Source: Virgibacillus ndiopensis (lineage in GTDB: Bacteria; Bacillota; Bacilli; Bacillales; Amphibacillaceae). Taken from it: a stretch of 64,000 nucleotides of DNA. Numbering within the stretch: position 1 is the first letter of the stretch; the number at the start of each line of letters is the position of its first letter. A model generated the notes under the pieces. The model ran no database searches and was not told the DNA's origin. It saw only the letters and a program-made list of their open reading frames with translations. Where the stretch lies: the NCBI RefSeq assembly GCF_900187325.1, contig NZ_FZMZ01000004.1, positions 744,001 through 808,000 of the forward strand. The letters are read 5' to 3'. This document shows, in pieces, positions 18,130 to 31,087 of the stretch. The translations under genes and the position numbers were made by a program.

Positions 18130-18171
18130 ATTATGAATTAATGATGTTTGAAATCCACTTATTAAAAAGAG

Positions 18172-18248
18172 TGGCGGTCCGGACGGGACTCGAACCCGCG
18201 ACCTCCTGCGTGACAGGCAGGCATTCTAACCAACTGAACTACCGGACC
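18172..18248 (-). tRNA. tRNA-Asp (anticodon GTC)
   Basis: Loop CTGTCAC in stem CCTGC/GCAGG; acceptor GGTCCGG; encoded CCA. Confidence 0.95.
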
Positions 18249-18265
18249 AAAATATTAATATAATT

Positions 18266-18342
<77 letters not shown>

Positions 18343-18366
18343 ATGTGAAAAATATTATGTTTTAAA

Positions 18367-18442
18367 TGGTGGAGGATGCAGGGCTCGAACCTGCGACCCC
18401 CTGCTTGTAAGGCAGGTGCTCTCCCAGCTGAGCTAATCCTCC
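18367..18442 (-). tRNA. tRNA-Val (anticodon TAC)
   Basis: Loop CTTACAA in stem CCTGC/GCAGG; acceptor GGAGGAT; encoded CCA. Confidence 0.95.
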
Positions 18443-18449
18443 AAGTAAG

Positions 18450-18524
18450 TGGTGACCCGTACGGGATTCGAACCCGTGTTACCGCCGTGAAAGGGCGGTG
18501 TCTTAACCGCTTGACCAACGGGCC
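18450..18524 (-). tRNA. tRNA-Glu (anticodon TTC)
   Basis: Loop CTTTCAC in stem CCGCC/GGCGG; acceptor GGCCCGT; encoded CCA. Confidence 0.95.
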
Positions 18525-18544
18525 AATCATATTTATTTTATAAG

Positions 18545-18636
18545 TGGCGGAGAGCGAGGGATTCGAACCCTCGAGGCCGTGGTAACGGCCTACACGATTT
18601 CCAATCGTGCTCCTTCGGCCACTCGGACAGCTCTCC
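18545..18636 (-). tRNA. tRNA-Ser (anticodon GGA)
   Basis: Loop TTGGAAA in stem ACGAT/ATCGT; long variable arm; acceptor GGAGAGC; G discriminator; encoded CCA. Confidence 0.95.
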
Positions 18637-18637
18637 A

Positions 18638-18712
18638 TGGCTCCACAGGTAGGATTCGAACCTACGACCGATCGGTTAACAGCCGATAGCTCTACCACTG
18701 AGCTACTGTGGA
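18638..18712 (-). tRNA. tRNA-Asn (anticodon GTT)
   Basis: Loop CTGTTAA; acceptor TCCACAG; encoded CCA. First tRNA after the 5S gene. Confidence 0.95.
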
Positions 18713-18720
18713 ATGGAATA

Positions 18721-18839
18721 TGCCTGGCGGCGTCCTACTCTTGCAGGGGCAATGCCCCAACTACCATCGGCGCTGAAGAGCTTAACTGCTGTGTTCGGCA
18801 TGGGAACAGGTGTGACCTCTTCGCTATTACTACCAGACA
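18721..18839 (-). rRNA. 5S ribosomal RNA
   Basis: About 119 nt, starting TGTCTGGTAGTAATAGCG and ending in the complementary CGCCAGGCA; contains the conserved CCATGCCGAACAC segment. It lies eight bases before tRNA-Asn in the same transcript. Confidence 0.95.
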
Positions 18840-18989
18840 ATTTTATTGTTAATCCAAGTGATCACAAGAAATTTAGTGACAACCAATATTATAATTGATT
18901 CTCAGAAAAAATCAAGTAAAATTTTAAATATGTATAGGATTTATACCCTAAAAACTAAATAAGAGTTTAACCATCAACGAATCAAAAAT

Positions 18990-23657
<4,668 letters not shown>

Positions 23658-23804
23658 AGTTTGAAATAAGATGACTTACGTCAACCTTATTGTTAGTCTT
23701 AGCTAAATTGAAATCAGGGTTTAAAAGATACATAACAGATAAAATCTGTTGTTATCTTTTAACCTGTTTTATTCGAAAAACAGTTCATGTTTTTCTTGAC
23801 ATAC

Positions 23805-23845
23805 TGGTTGTTTTGTTCAGTTTTCAAAGAGCAAATTTATTTTGC
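23805..23845 (-). promoter_or_regulatory. rRNA leader antitermination motif (boxA region)
   Basis: On the minus strand the leader contains TGCTCTTTGAAAACTG, the boxA-type sequence found before rRNA genes in bacilli and used by the Nus antitermination complex. Confidence 0.65.
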
Positions 23846-23869
23846 GCCACTCAATTTGGCGACTTTAAT

Positions 23870-23898
23870 ATCATATCATGTTGGGAACTTTATGTCAA
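23870..23898 (-). promoter_or_regulatory. rRNA operon promoter P2
   Basis: Minus-strand TTGACA (23893-23898), a 17-base spacer, and TATGAT (23870-23875): a near-consensus sigma-A promoter about 210 bases before the 16S gene. Confidence 0.85.
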
Positions 23899-23965
23899 CA
23901 ACTAATTTGATATTTTTTTAAATCCATCTTGTCGCATGACTTGCTGTTTCTTGGCGACAGAAGTA

Positions 23966-23994
23966 ACTTTACCATGGTTAAAATATAAAGTCAA
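23966..23994 (-). promoter_or_regulatory. rRNA operon promoter P1
   Basis: Minus-strand TTGACT (23989-23994), 17-base spacer, TAAAGT (23966-23971). It lies about 95 bases upstream of P2, the tandem layout usual for bacillar rrn operons. Confidence 0.7.
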
Positions 23995-24168
23995 TGTTAT
24001 TTTACAATTAATTATTATCCAGTTATTGGATAAACTGTTTCATGCGCTAGTTATAATTGTGTACTAAATAATTAAAAGATAACTAGAAGAGGGAAACATC
24101 CCCCCTCATATTAAACGTACATTAAACCCTATGCAAGTTACCCACAAAATGTGAACCTATGAAATATA

Positions 24169-25038
24169 CTATGCTTCCACCCTATATTTCCTTTGATAAA
24201 CACCCACACCTTTTGTCTCCACTCGTTCAGTTTGAACAATACTCTTTTCAACCAAGTATGCAAGCATCGCAGTAAGATCGAGAGCGTATGGCTTTACCGT
24301 CGGATGATCCTTTAACTCACTATAGGACCAAGACCCATCTCTTTCCTTTAATACATCCAGCAAATGTTTCGCAGATACTTTTGCCCGGTTGCTTATTACA
24401 AAGTCAGTAGCCAAGATCATTAACTTAACACGTTTATCTATCTCTTCATCGCTTTGAATAAGTTCATCATATAGTTTATATACTTCTGGATCTATTTGGC
24501 GCACCTGATTCCAGACCGTTACTTCAGGATGATATCCCTTTTCGATTACAGCTAAACGTGCTAAGTAATGTAGGGAATTAACAATCCTGCTGTATGCATC
24601 TTTATATTGAGATGATTCATAAAGATCCTTCACTTCACTGTAGCTTTTGACTAATTTACCGAATTCAATTGCTTTCCTTAAATTTCGTTTATCATGTGGA
24701 AAGTCACGTATTTGCTCTTTAAAGTTAGCTATATATTCATTACGGTCGAAAATAACTTTACCATACGTTAGCCATGCAATTGCCTTTCGATAACCGCTTG
24801 TATCAATCCATTTTCTTAATAAATCATTTGTAACAATATGCATAGCAGCTATTTTATCGTCAAATTCATAATGCTTCACATGCCATGATATATCCGATTT
24901 TTCTACTATAATAAGTAATATCACATCAAAATTATCTGTAATTGGACTGTTTGGTCTCATTTTTTCAATCAGTAATACACCTAATGTATTAGCATCACTT
25001 GCTCGTTCTTGGTAAATGGGCCTCAATAAATCTTCCAT
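24169..25038 (-). CDS. ygxA: YgxA family nucleotidyltransferase-like protein
   Basis: A 289-residue protein like B. subtilis YgxA, which also lies directly upstream of an rRNA operon (rrnD). The N-terminal half resembles a nucleotidyltransferase-like fold (EDLLRPIYQERASDANTLGVLLIEKM, then FDVILLIIVE); the C-terminal half ends in a winged-helix-like part (SYSELKDHPTVKPYALDLTAMLAYLVEKSIV). The function is unknown. I chose ATG 25038, which has GGAGG ten bases upstream; the frame extends 16 codons further without a better site. The gene stands alone between the rRNA promoters and ygzB, which is divergent. Confidence 0.82.
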   Translation of the reverse strand: MEDLLRPIYQERASDANTLGVLLIEKMRPNSPITDNFDVILLIIVEKSDISWHVKHYEFDDKIAAMHIVTNDLLRKWIDTSGYRKAIAWLTYGKVIFDRNEYIANFKEQIRDFPHDKRNLRKAIEFGKLVKSYSEVKDLYESSQYKDAYSRIVNSLHYLARLAVIEKGYHPEVTVWNQVRQIDPEVYKLYDELIQSDEEIDKRVKLMILATDFVISNRAKVSAKHLLDVLKERDGSWSYSELKDHPTVKPYALDLTAMLAYLVEKSIVQTERVETKGVGVYQRKYRVEA

Positions 25039-25167
25039 GTTACGAATTCCTCCAATAACCTTGTATACTATATTATATTTCGACATACATCTACGAAATC
25101 CTTTTTAGAACGAAAATTTCATTCTAATATGCTATACTAGCAAATGTAATAGATAAGGAGGAAACAC

Positions 25168-25560
25168 ATGGCACAATTAGTTTATTCGAGTAAAATAAAT
25201 AAAATCCGTTCCTTTGCCTTGTTTTTAATCTTTGCTGGATTCCTTTTAATGTACGGTGGTATTTTGACGAAAAAGATACCATGGTTAATGGCGACCTTTT
25301 TCGTTTTAGGTATTCTACTTATTGTGTTTAGCTGTGTTGTTTACTTTTGGATCGGCATGCTTTCAACAAAGGCTGTCCCCATCATTTGTCCAAATTGTGA
25401 AAAGCCAACGAAAATGCTTGGACGCGTTGATGCTTGTATGCACTGTAAGCAAACTCTAACACTTGATAAGGATTTAGAAGGCAAAGAATTTGATGAAAGA
25501 TATAATAGTAGACATTATAGAAAAGAACTTAAAGAGAAACAAAAAAACAATAAGAAATAA
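25168..25560 (+). CDS. ygzB: YgzB family (UPF0295) small membrane protein
   Basis: A 130-residue membrane protein like B. subtilis YgzB, function unknown. Two transmembrane helices (about 15-34 and 43-64) are followed by a cytoplasmic zinc-ribbon-like stretch with CPNCEKP and CMHCK (two CxxC pairs), then a charged tail. AAGGAGGAAAC lies just before ATG 25168. It is divergent from ygxA and convergent with perR, as in B. subtilis, and ends at a strong terminator. Confidence 0.88.
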   Translation: MAQLVYSSKINKIRSFALFLIFAGFLLMYGGILTKKIPWLMATFFVLGILLIVFSCVVYFWIGMLSTKAVPIICPNCEKPTKMLGRVDACMHCKQTLTLDKDLEGKEFDERYNSRHYRKELKEKQKNNKK

Positions 25561-25573
25561 AATCACCATCATT

Positions 25574-25616
25574 AAAAAATCCAGATGCTGCTACATTTAC
25601 AGCATCTGGATTTTTT
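25574..25616. terminator. strong bidirectional terminator between ygzB and perR
   Basis: A 17-bp perfect stem, AATCCAGATGCTG with CAGCATCTGGATT at its core, flanked by A and T runs, so it can act in both directions. The 236 bases from here to perR hold nothing else that I recognise. Confidence 0.9.
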
Positions 25617-25852
25617 AATGAAAGTAAAATTTTTCGCCCTATGAAGTAATCAACAGAGCAGACTACGTACAGCTACTGCATCTAGAGGCATCCGTACGAT
25701 AATTCAACAACGATTTACTACACTCATCGCGTTTCCTTTATCTCCTCGAAAGAAATGTTCGATTAAAAACGCAGCAACACCAAACCAGCCGTGTTACTTG
25801 TATGCAGTCCACACATGTCTTTATATGAGGGCTTGCGTTTTAGTTAATAATA

Positions 25853-26302
25853 TTAGTGCTTTTGTGTTTCGATATTTTTACAACTGTCGCACTTACCATA
25901 TATTTCCATTCGGTGATGACTAACTTCAAATCCTGTCACCTGCTCAGCAAGTGATTCCACTTCGTCCAGGCTTGGATAGTGGAAATCAACTATTTTGCCA
26001 CATTCCTCACAAATAATGTGATAATGCTTTGTCGTATTATAATCAAACCTGCTTGACGAATCACCATATGTTAATTCACGAACAAGTCCAATTTCCTTTA
26101 AGACACGCAAGTTGTTATAAACTGTGGCAACACTCATATTAGGGAATTTACTCTCTAACGCTTTATAAATTTCGTCAGCTGTTGGATGAATCATGGAATT
26201 CAGAAGATATTCAAGAACCGCATGACGTTGTGGTGTAATTCGTACCCCTGATTCTTTTAACGTATCAATCGCTTCACGTAACTTTTGTTCAGACACCGTC
26301 AT
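25853..26302 (-). CDS. perR: peroxide-sensing repressor PerR (Fur family)
   Basis: A 149-residue Fur-family regulator that represses peroxide-defence genes and loses DNA binding when bound iron oxidises its histidines. By position the regulatory metal ligands are H39, D87, H93, H95 and D106, the PerR set (B. subtilis numbers are two lower), including the diagnostic Asp. Structural zinc is held by CEEC (C98, C101) and CDSC (C138, C141). I chose ATG 26302; the GTG three codons upstream is too close to AAGGAA. The gene is where B. subtilis has perR. Two PerR-box-like sites upstream suggest autoregulation. Confidence 0.95.
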   Translation of the reverse strand: MTVSEQKLREAIDTLKESGVRITPQRHAVLEYLLNSMIHPTADEIYKALESKFPNMSVATVYNNLRVLKEIGLVRELTYGDSSSRFDYNTTKHYHIICEECGKIVDFHYPSLDEVESLAEQVTGFEVSHHRMEIYGKCDSCKNIETQKH

Positions 26303-26349
26303 GCACCCCACTTTCCTTCTTATATTTCAATTCTAACAATATTATTAGA

Positions 26350-26364
26350 TTGTAATCTTTATAA
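26350..26364. promoter_or_regulatory. PerR-box-like site near the perR -10
   Basis: TTGTAATCTTTATAA matches the PerR consensus TTATAATNATTATAA at 13 of 15 positions (read on the minus strand) and lies just downstream of the -10. Confidence 0.65.
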
Positions 26365-26366
26365 AT

Positions 26367-26396
26367 AGTGTACCTGTTTGAACCGTGTCCTGTCAA
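26367..26396 (-). promoter_or_regulatory. perR promoter
   Basis: Minus-strand TTGACA (26391-26396) and TACACT (26367-26372) with an 18-base spacer, about 65 bases upstream of the perR start. Confidence 0.6.
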
Positions 26397-26414
26397 TATA
26401 AGTATATTTCGTAA

Positions 26415-26429
26415 CAATAATTATTATAA
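26415..26429. promoter_or_regulatory. PerR-box-like site upstream of the perR -35
   Basis: CAATAATTATTATAA matches the consensus TTATAATNATTATAA except for its first two bases and is upstream of the -35. Confidence 0.65.
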
Positions 26430-26488
26430 CTATTAATTTAGTTTAGTATTTGCTTCCGGCCTTTCCCTATTCCAATTTTATAATTAAC

Positions 26489-26524
26489 AAAAAAAGCAGT
26501 ACGTTTCTATTTAAAACGTGCTGC
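26489..26524 (-). terminator. terminator of the cobalamin adenosyltransferase gene
   Basis: GCAGTACGTTT pairs with AAACGTGCTGC with one mismatch; on the minus strand a run of seven T follows. Confidence 0.8.
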
Positions 26525-26538
26525 CTTTGCTTATTTAG

Positions 26539-27096
26539 TTATACATCAGCCTGTAATGGTATTTCTTCACCACCCAAGCTTTGGTTCACATACCGTGCTG
26601 CTACGAATAAAAAGTCAGATAGTCGATTAAGGTAGGACACAACAAGTGGGTTCACTGCATCTTCACCCAAACCAACTGCTGTACGTTCGGCACGTCTAGT
26701 TACTGTACGTGCCGTGTGTAATGCACTTGAGGTACTATGTCCTGACGGTAAAATAAAATTTTTCAATGGTTGTAGGTTTTTATCCCATTCATCAATTTGA
26801 TCTTCAAGCTCTTGAATATACTCTTTTTTTAGCTTCCACGTTACTTCCTTATCACTAGGGGTAGCGAGTTCAGCACCCACATGGAAAAGAATTGTTTGGA
26901 TACAGTGCATCGTTTTTAAAAATGCTTCTTTTTCCTCCCACTCTTCGTTTTCCAAAAAGCTTAATGCAAGACCAATCATTGAATTCGCTTCATCACAAGT
27001 ACCGTAAGCCTCTACTCGTAAATCATTTTTTGGTACACGTTTTCCATAAATCAATGATGTTGTTCCTTTATCCCCTGATCTTGTATAAATTCGCAT
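26539..27096 (-). CDS. PduO-type cob(I)alamin adenosyltransferase
   Basis: ATP:cob(I)alamin adenosyltransferase of 185 residues, which makes adenosylcobalamin for B12-dependent enzymes. The N-terminal ATP site RIYTRSGDKGTTSLIYGKRV and the conserved RRAERTAV and NRLSDFLFVAARYVN motifs are present. ATG 27096 follows AGGGGG at eight bases; the in-frame TTG two codons earlier is too close to it. It starts two bases after the stop of the dehydrogenase gene, so they form an operon, though a functional link is not obvious. The B. subtilis homologue is yvqK, located elsewhere. Confidence 0.92.
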   Translation of the reverse strand: MRIYTRSGDKGTTSLIYGKRVPKNDLRVEAYGTCDEANSMIGLALSFLENEEWEEKEAFLKTMHCIQTILFHVGAELATPSDKEVTWKLKKEYIQELEDQIDEWDKNLQPLKNFILPSGHSTSSALHTARTVTRRAERTAVGLGEDAVNPLVVSYLNRLSDFLFVAARYVNQSLGGEEIPLQADV

Positions 27097-27098
27097 TG

Positions 27099-28049
27099 TC
27101 AATACCCCCTAGTAACGTCAATTTTATTAATAAAATCGGTATTTCCATTAATAAATGTATGCAGGTTTTTATCGAAAATCTCTAATGCCCGTGTTACGTA
27201 ATAACGCGACTTTCCAGATAAGTGCGGTGTCACTGTAATATTTTCTTCCTGCCAAAATACACTATCTTTTGATAATGGCTCCTCTTCAAAAACGTCTAAC
27301 ACAGCATGGGAAATTTCTCCTTGTTGAACTGCTTTTAAAAGATCTTCACTTTTCACAGCGTTCCCACGGCCCATATTAAGAAATACTGCATGACTTGGCA
27401 GCAACTCAAAATGTTTATACGTATAAAAATATGTTGTTTCTTGTGTACTCGGTAGAACAGAAACTACAAAATCAACTTGAGGTAACACGTTTTCCAATTT
27501 ATCGTTCGTGTAGTTCTCATCAAAATGTTCAATTGCGCGACCACTTTTAGAAATCCCAATTGTTTTCATCTGAAACGCTTTCGCTAAACGTGCTACTTCT
27601 TGTCCAATAGCACCTGTACCGACTACTAGCATTGTTTTTCCAGTAATTTCCTGGATTTTCACTGTCCGATCCCAATGATTATTTGCTTCATTTTCAATCA
27701 TTTGTTTACTATTCCGATATACTTGAAGCAGCATGGAAATTGCATACTCAGACATTGGGATTTTGTGTATTCCTCGTGAATTTGTCACGAGAATGTTTCT
27801 CTGGTTAATTGTTTCAAATGGCATTTGGTCCATTCCTGCTGATAAAACCATAATCCACTTTAACTTGGTTGTTTGATTTATGATGTCATCCGTTATATCT
27901 TCACCATACGATACCAGGACTTTTACATCTGATAAATGACTTTCTGCCTCGTCCATATTTTCGCAAAAAATAAAGGATTGGTCTGGAAAACGTTGCGTTA
28001 GATTTTCCTGATGTTTAGTCGATAGTTTTGCAGTAAAAAGAATCGTCAA
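27099..28049 (-). CDS. D-2-hydroxyacid dehydrogenase family protein
   Basis: NAD(P)-dependent D-isomer-specific 2-hydroxyacid dehydrogenase of 316 residues. The Rossmann motif is VVGTGAIGQEVARLAKAF (about residue 141); the catalytic triad appears as NMGRGNAV (Arg), EEEPL (Glu) and TPHLSG (His). The substrate cannot be told from sequence. It is the first gene of a two-gene operon with the cobalamin adenosyltransferase. This pair is an addition compared with the B. subtilis perR to bcp interval. Confidence 0.88.
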   Translation of the reverse strand: MTILFTAKLSTKHQENLTQRFPDQSFIFCENMDEAESHLSDVKVLVSYGEDITDDIINQTTKLKWIMVLSAGMDQMPFETINQRNILVTNSRGIHKIPMSEYAISMLLQVYRNSKQMIENEANNHWDRTVKIQEITGKTMLVVGTGAIGQEVARLAKAFQMKTIGISKSGRAIEHFDENYTNDKLENVLPQVDFVVSVLPSTQETTYFYTYKHFELLPSHAVFLNMGRGNAVKSEDLLKAVQQGEISHAVLDVFEEEPLSKDSVFWQEENITVTPHLSGKSRYYVTRALEIFDKNLHTFINGNTDFINKIDVTRGY

Positions 28050-28127
28050 TCTTCTGCGCCCCCTTACAAATTCATACTATATATACTATAGTACACATTC
28101 ATTCGTTTGTTGAACACAAAAAGATTG

Positions 28128-28793
28128 TTAGTTTATAAATAGTCGTGAAATTGCTTTGGTAAAAATTTTTAAATCAAATTGTAACGAGCAGTTTTTAATA
28201 TAGTAAAGATCATAGGCAATTTTCTGTCCATGGTGATTATTATTTGACTTCCCATTAACCTGAGCGTAGCCGGTTATACCTGGTCTCATGTTTAGACGAT
28301 CTATTTGTTTACCTTTATAACGGTAAGCTATTTCAGGCGTTTCTGGTTGTGGTCCAACCAAGCTCATATCACCTTTTAGTACGTTAATTAATTCGGGAAT
28401 CATATCAATACGATATTTTTTTAACCAAATTCCGGTTTTTGTCATACTTGCAGGGCTGTTGTTTCGATATACAAATTCATTCGGAACACCTTCCGACCAT
28501 GAATTTGGAAACGGATGTGGCGGAAATGCGCGGATTACCTTAGAAGGAATAGTCGTTGTACGAAACTTCCATAAAATAAATGGGCGATTGTTTTTACCAA
28601 TACAAGCCTCTTTAAATAGAATTGGTCCCCCCTCTCTTTTGTAGATGATGAAACTAATTACCAATAGAAACGGTATAAGAAAAACTAGTAATAGAGTACT
28701 GATGACAATATCTATAATTCGCTTTGCTATGAAATATGTTATACCACGCTTACGAAGGTCTGCTTTAACCCTTATATTTTGCTGCACTTCCAT
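28128..28793 (-). CDS. undecaprenyl-phosphate sugar-1-phosphate transferase family protein
   Basis: Bacterial sugar transferase (WcaJ/EpsL type), about 221 residues, of the class that starts exopolysaccharide or glycan assembly by moving a sugar-phosphate to undecaprenyl phosphate. One transmembrane or re-entrant helix (VISTLLLVFLIPFLLVISFIIY) is followed by the conserved GGPILFKEACIG, FILWKFRT, KYRIDMIPELINVLKGDMSLVGPQPE and RPGITGYAQVNG blocks. The frame is open to 28835; ATG 28793, eight bases after GGGAG, is the likelier start. It stands alone with no glycosyltransferases or flippase nearby, which is odd for an initiating enzyme. The sugar specificity is unknown. Confidence 0.85.
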   Translation of the reverse strand: MEVQQNIRVKADLRKRGITYFIAKRIIDIVISTLLLVFLIPFLLVISFIIYKREGGPILFKEACIGKNNRPFILWKFRTTTIPSKVIRAFPPHPFPNSWSEGVPNEFVYRNNSPASMTKTGIWLKKYRIDMIPELINVLKGDMSLVGPQPETPEIAYRYKGKQIDRLNMRPGITGYAQVNGKSNNNHHGQKIAYDLYYIKNCSLQFDLKIFTKAISRLFIN

Positions 28794-28877
28794 CTCCATC
28801 ACTCCCATTCTATGAAATTTCCGGTGCACGTCCATAGTTTATTACATTCTATTCTTAAAGTTAACATGATATAACAA

Positions 28878-28908
28878 AAAACCTTCCTACAGCAGATAGG
28901 AAGGTTTT
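28878..28908 (-). terminator. terminator of the aminopeptidase gene
   Basis: AAAACCTTCCTA (28878-28889) pairs perfectly with TAGGAAGGTTTT (28897-28908), with a T-run on the minus strand. Confidence 0.9.
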
Positions 28909-28930
28909 CATCTCGTATTCATTTCAATGT

Positions 28931-30037
28931 TTACAAATTCTCTGGATTCAACTGCTTCAACGCATCCACCACAAAAATTCCATTATCACGAATCAATTCA
29001 TCATCAAAATATATTTTGCCACCACCGTATTCATGACGCTGAATCAACACCATATCCCAATGCACAGCAGAATCATTACCATTGTCCGCATCATCGTAAG
29101 CTGCACCTGGTGTGAAGTGCAAACTTCCTGCAATTTTTTCATCAAACAGAATGTCCCCCATTGGTTCGATAATGTTAGGATTTAATCCAATCGCAAACTC
29201 TCCAACATAACGAGCACCTTCATCTGTATCTAAAATTTTGTTAAGTTGTTCTTGTTTGTCAGCGGTTGCATCAATAATTTTGCCATTTTTAAATGTTAAT
29301 TCCACATTATGAAACACATTACCTTGATACGAACATGGTGTATTGAATTTGATTGTGCCACTGACACTTTGCTTTACTGGTGCAGTATAGACTTCACCAT
29401 CTGGAATATTGTATTTTCCTGCACATATAACAGCCGGAATATCTTTAATAGAGAATGATAAATCGGTTCCTTCACCTGTAATATGTACCTTATCTGTTTT
29501 ATCCATTAATTCTTTAAGCGCGACCTGAGCTTTTTCCATTTTTGGATAATCAATGGTACATACGTCAATAAAATAATCATAAAATTGGTCATAGCTCATT
29601 CTTGCTTTTTGTGCAAATCCTTTAGTTGGATAATTGAGTAAGACCCATTTCCGCTTATCTACCAAAAAGTCTTGTGACGATTTCATCTCCTTACCTGCCA
29701 TACGAAATTGCTCTTGAGGTACATCAATAAATTCTGCATCATTTTCTTCTGCGACAATTTGTACAAATGCATCGATATCTTGATATTTATGTAAGTTCCA
29801 TTTATTCATGATATGAACCTGTTCTTTTTTAGCGCCGGCAACGATAAGTCGATTCATTTCATCATCATTAAGATCAACATAGGGTAGTACTTTAAGGTCA
29901 TATGCTGCTTTAATTAACTCTTTGATTAGTGGCTTTGCATTCGTGCTGCTTGAAATAAGTACTTTTTCATTTTCTTTCATAGCTAATGAATGTGTTAGCA
30001 ATTGATATGCTAATTTTTCTAAACGTGGATCATGCAC
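28931..30037 (-). CDS. M29 family aminopeptidase (AmpS/thermophilic aminopeptidase type)
   Basis: Dinuclear-metal aminopeptidase of 368 residues, which removes N-terminal residues from peptides in the cytoplasm. Metal-binding and catalytic regions visible are ITGEGTDLSFSI (about 205), the NIPDGEVYTAP motif (about 229-240) with its Glu, EFAIGLNPNI, and the C-terminal SLHFTPGAAYDDADNGNDSAVHWDMVL with its His and Asp ligands. Length is normal for M29. The start is GTG 30037 with AGGAGG ten bases upstream. The gene stands alone, with a terminator downstream and a dispersed repeat upstream. Confidence 0.92.
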   Translation of the reverse strand: MHDPRLEKLAYQLLTHSLAMKENEKVLISSSTNAKPLIKELIKAAYDLKVLPYVDLNDDEMNRLIVAGAKKEQVHIMNKWNLHKYQDIDAFVQIVAEENDAEFIDVPQEQFRMAGKEMKSSQDFLVDKRKWVLLNYPTKGFAQKARMSYDQFYDYFIDVCTIDYPKMEKAQVALKELMDKTDKVHITGEGTDLSFSIKDIPAVICAGKYNIPDGEVYTAPVKQSVSGTIKFNTPCSYQGNVFHNVELTFKNGKIIDATADKQEQLNKILDTDEGARYVGEFAIGLNPNIIEPMGDILFDEKIAGSLHFTPGAAYDDADNGNDSAVHWDMVLIQRHEYGGGKIYFDDELIRDNGIFVVDALKQLNPENL

Positions 30038-30070
30038 CCGTAGAACTCCTCCTTTTTAGGAAGACTCTAT

Positions 30071-30484
30071 TCTAAAAGATTGTTGTTTTTGATACAAAAA
30101 ACATAAAATGCGACATAAGTGGTGTGTTATTTTTGGATGCCCTTTGCCCCGCAGCCCGTATACACTCCGCTTTCCAGGGGCGGCTGATGAGCCTCCTCGT
30201 GCTGACGCACTCCGGGGTCTCACCGATGCCTCATCTCCCCAGGAGTCTCCGTGTATACGGGCTGCTAGTAAGATATTATAATCTTTCAATTCCTCATTAA
30301 ATCAAATGAGGATATAAAGCACAAACCAGTGGAGGAAATACACGGAGACTCCTGCGGGAAAGCGAAGACGATGAGACCCCGCAGTGAGTGGTTTTCTCAC
30401 GAGGAGGCTCATCGCGAGCCCGCGGAAAGCGAAATGTATTTCCGGAACGGCAGTCTAACTATAATTTCAATCTATGTCGCATTT
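30071..30484. repeat. dispersed repeat element, copy A (MITE-like, nested palindromes)
   Basis: Bounded by 12-bp terminal inverted repeats AAATGCGACATA (30106-30117) and TATGTCGCATTT (30473-30484). Inside is a 15-bp perfect inverted repeat, GCAGCCCGTATACAC (30151-30165) and GTGTATACGGGCTGC (30251-30265), followed by an inverted second module whose arms GGAAATACA and TGTATTTCC lie at 30334 and 30435. A 16-mer, TCTAAAAGATTGTTGT, precedes the first TIR. A related copy is at 53122-53334 in inverse orientation. It is locally GC-rich and codes for nothing credible. Confidence 0.75.
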
Positions 30485-30557
30485 CACGGAAACTACGAGG
30501 TTAAAAGCAGCAAAATTCACGAAAAGAGTCTTATATAATAGGCTGCCTCGATTCAAC

Positions 30558-31025
30558 CTATAGATTTTCTCGTATATACGTTAATGCTTCTTCGACATGC
30601 CCTTTTACTTTTACTTTACGAAATTCTTGTTGTAGATTTCCATCTTTATCAATAATAAATGTTGAGCGCTCTATTCCATAATATTCTTTACCAAAGTTTT
30701 TCTTCAACTTCCATACACCATAGTCTTCTGCAACCTTATGATCCTCGTCAGCTAATAACAAAAATGGCAGATCATGTTTATCGATAAATTTTTGATGGCG
30801 ATCGATCGGATCAGGACTTACCCCAATAATAACCGCATCAAGTTCAGCAAAACTTTCATACTGGTCACGAAAATCACATGCTTCAGTCGTACAGCCTGGT
30901 GTCATGTCTTTTGGATAAAAATAAAGCACAATATGCTTTCCCTTAAAATCAGCCAAGCTTACTTGATTACCTGATTGGTTCGGTAATGTAAATTCTGGTG
31001 CTTTTTTTCCAACTTCAACTGTCAT
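30558..31025 (-). CDS. bcp: thioredoxin-dependent thiol peroxidase (Bcp/PrxQ)
   Basis: Peroxiredoxin of the Bcp family, 155 residues, which reduces hydroperoxides with thioredoxin. Peroxidatic C45 is in TPGCTTEAC and the resolving C50 is five residues on, the PrxQ arrangement. The thioredoxin-fold segments HIVLYFYPKD and IERSTFIIDKDG are present. ATG 31025 has GGAGG six bases upstream; the frame extends six codons further without a site. The homologue is B. subtilis ygaF, which also lies near perR; a place in the PerR neighbourhood suits a peroxide-defence gene, but no PerR box was seen here. Confidence 0.94.
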   Translation of the reverse strand: MTVEVGKKAPEFTLPNQSGNQVSLADFKGKHIVLYFYPKDMTPGCTTEACDFRDQYESFAELDAVIIGVSPDPIDRHQKFIDKHDLPFLLLADEDHKVAEDYGVWKLKKNFGKEYYGIERSTFIIDKDGNLQQEFRKVKVKGHVEEALTYIRENL

Positions 31026-31087
31026 ATTAAAACCTCCATACAAAATGTTCTGATATGCTAACTATAACAAAAATATGGAGTAGCCGG

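Noticed and set aside
30056-30538. Open frames with GDSWGDEASVRPRSASARG-like text on both strands
   Set aside because: They translate the palindromic dispersed repeat; such strings come from repeat DNA, not from genes.
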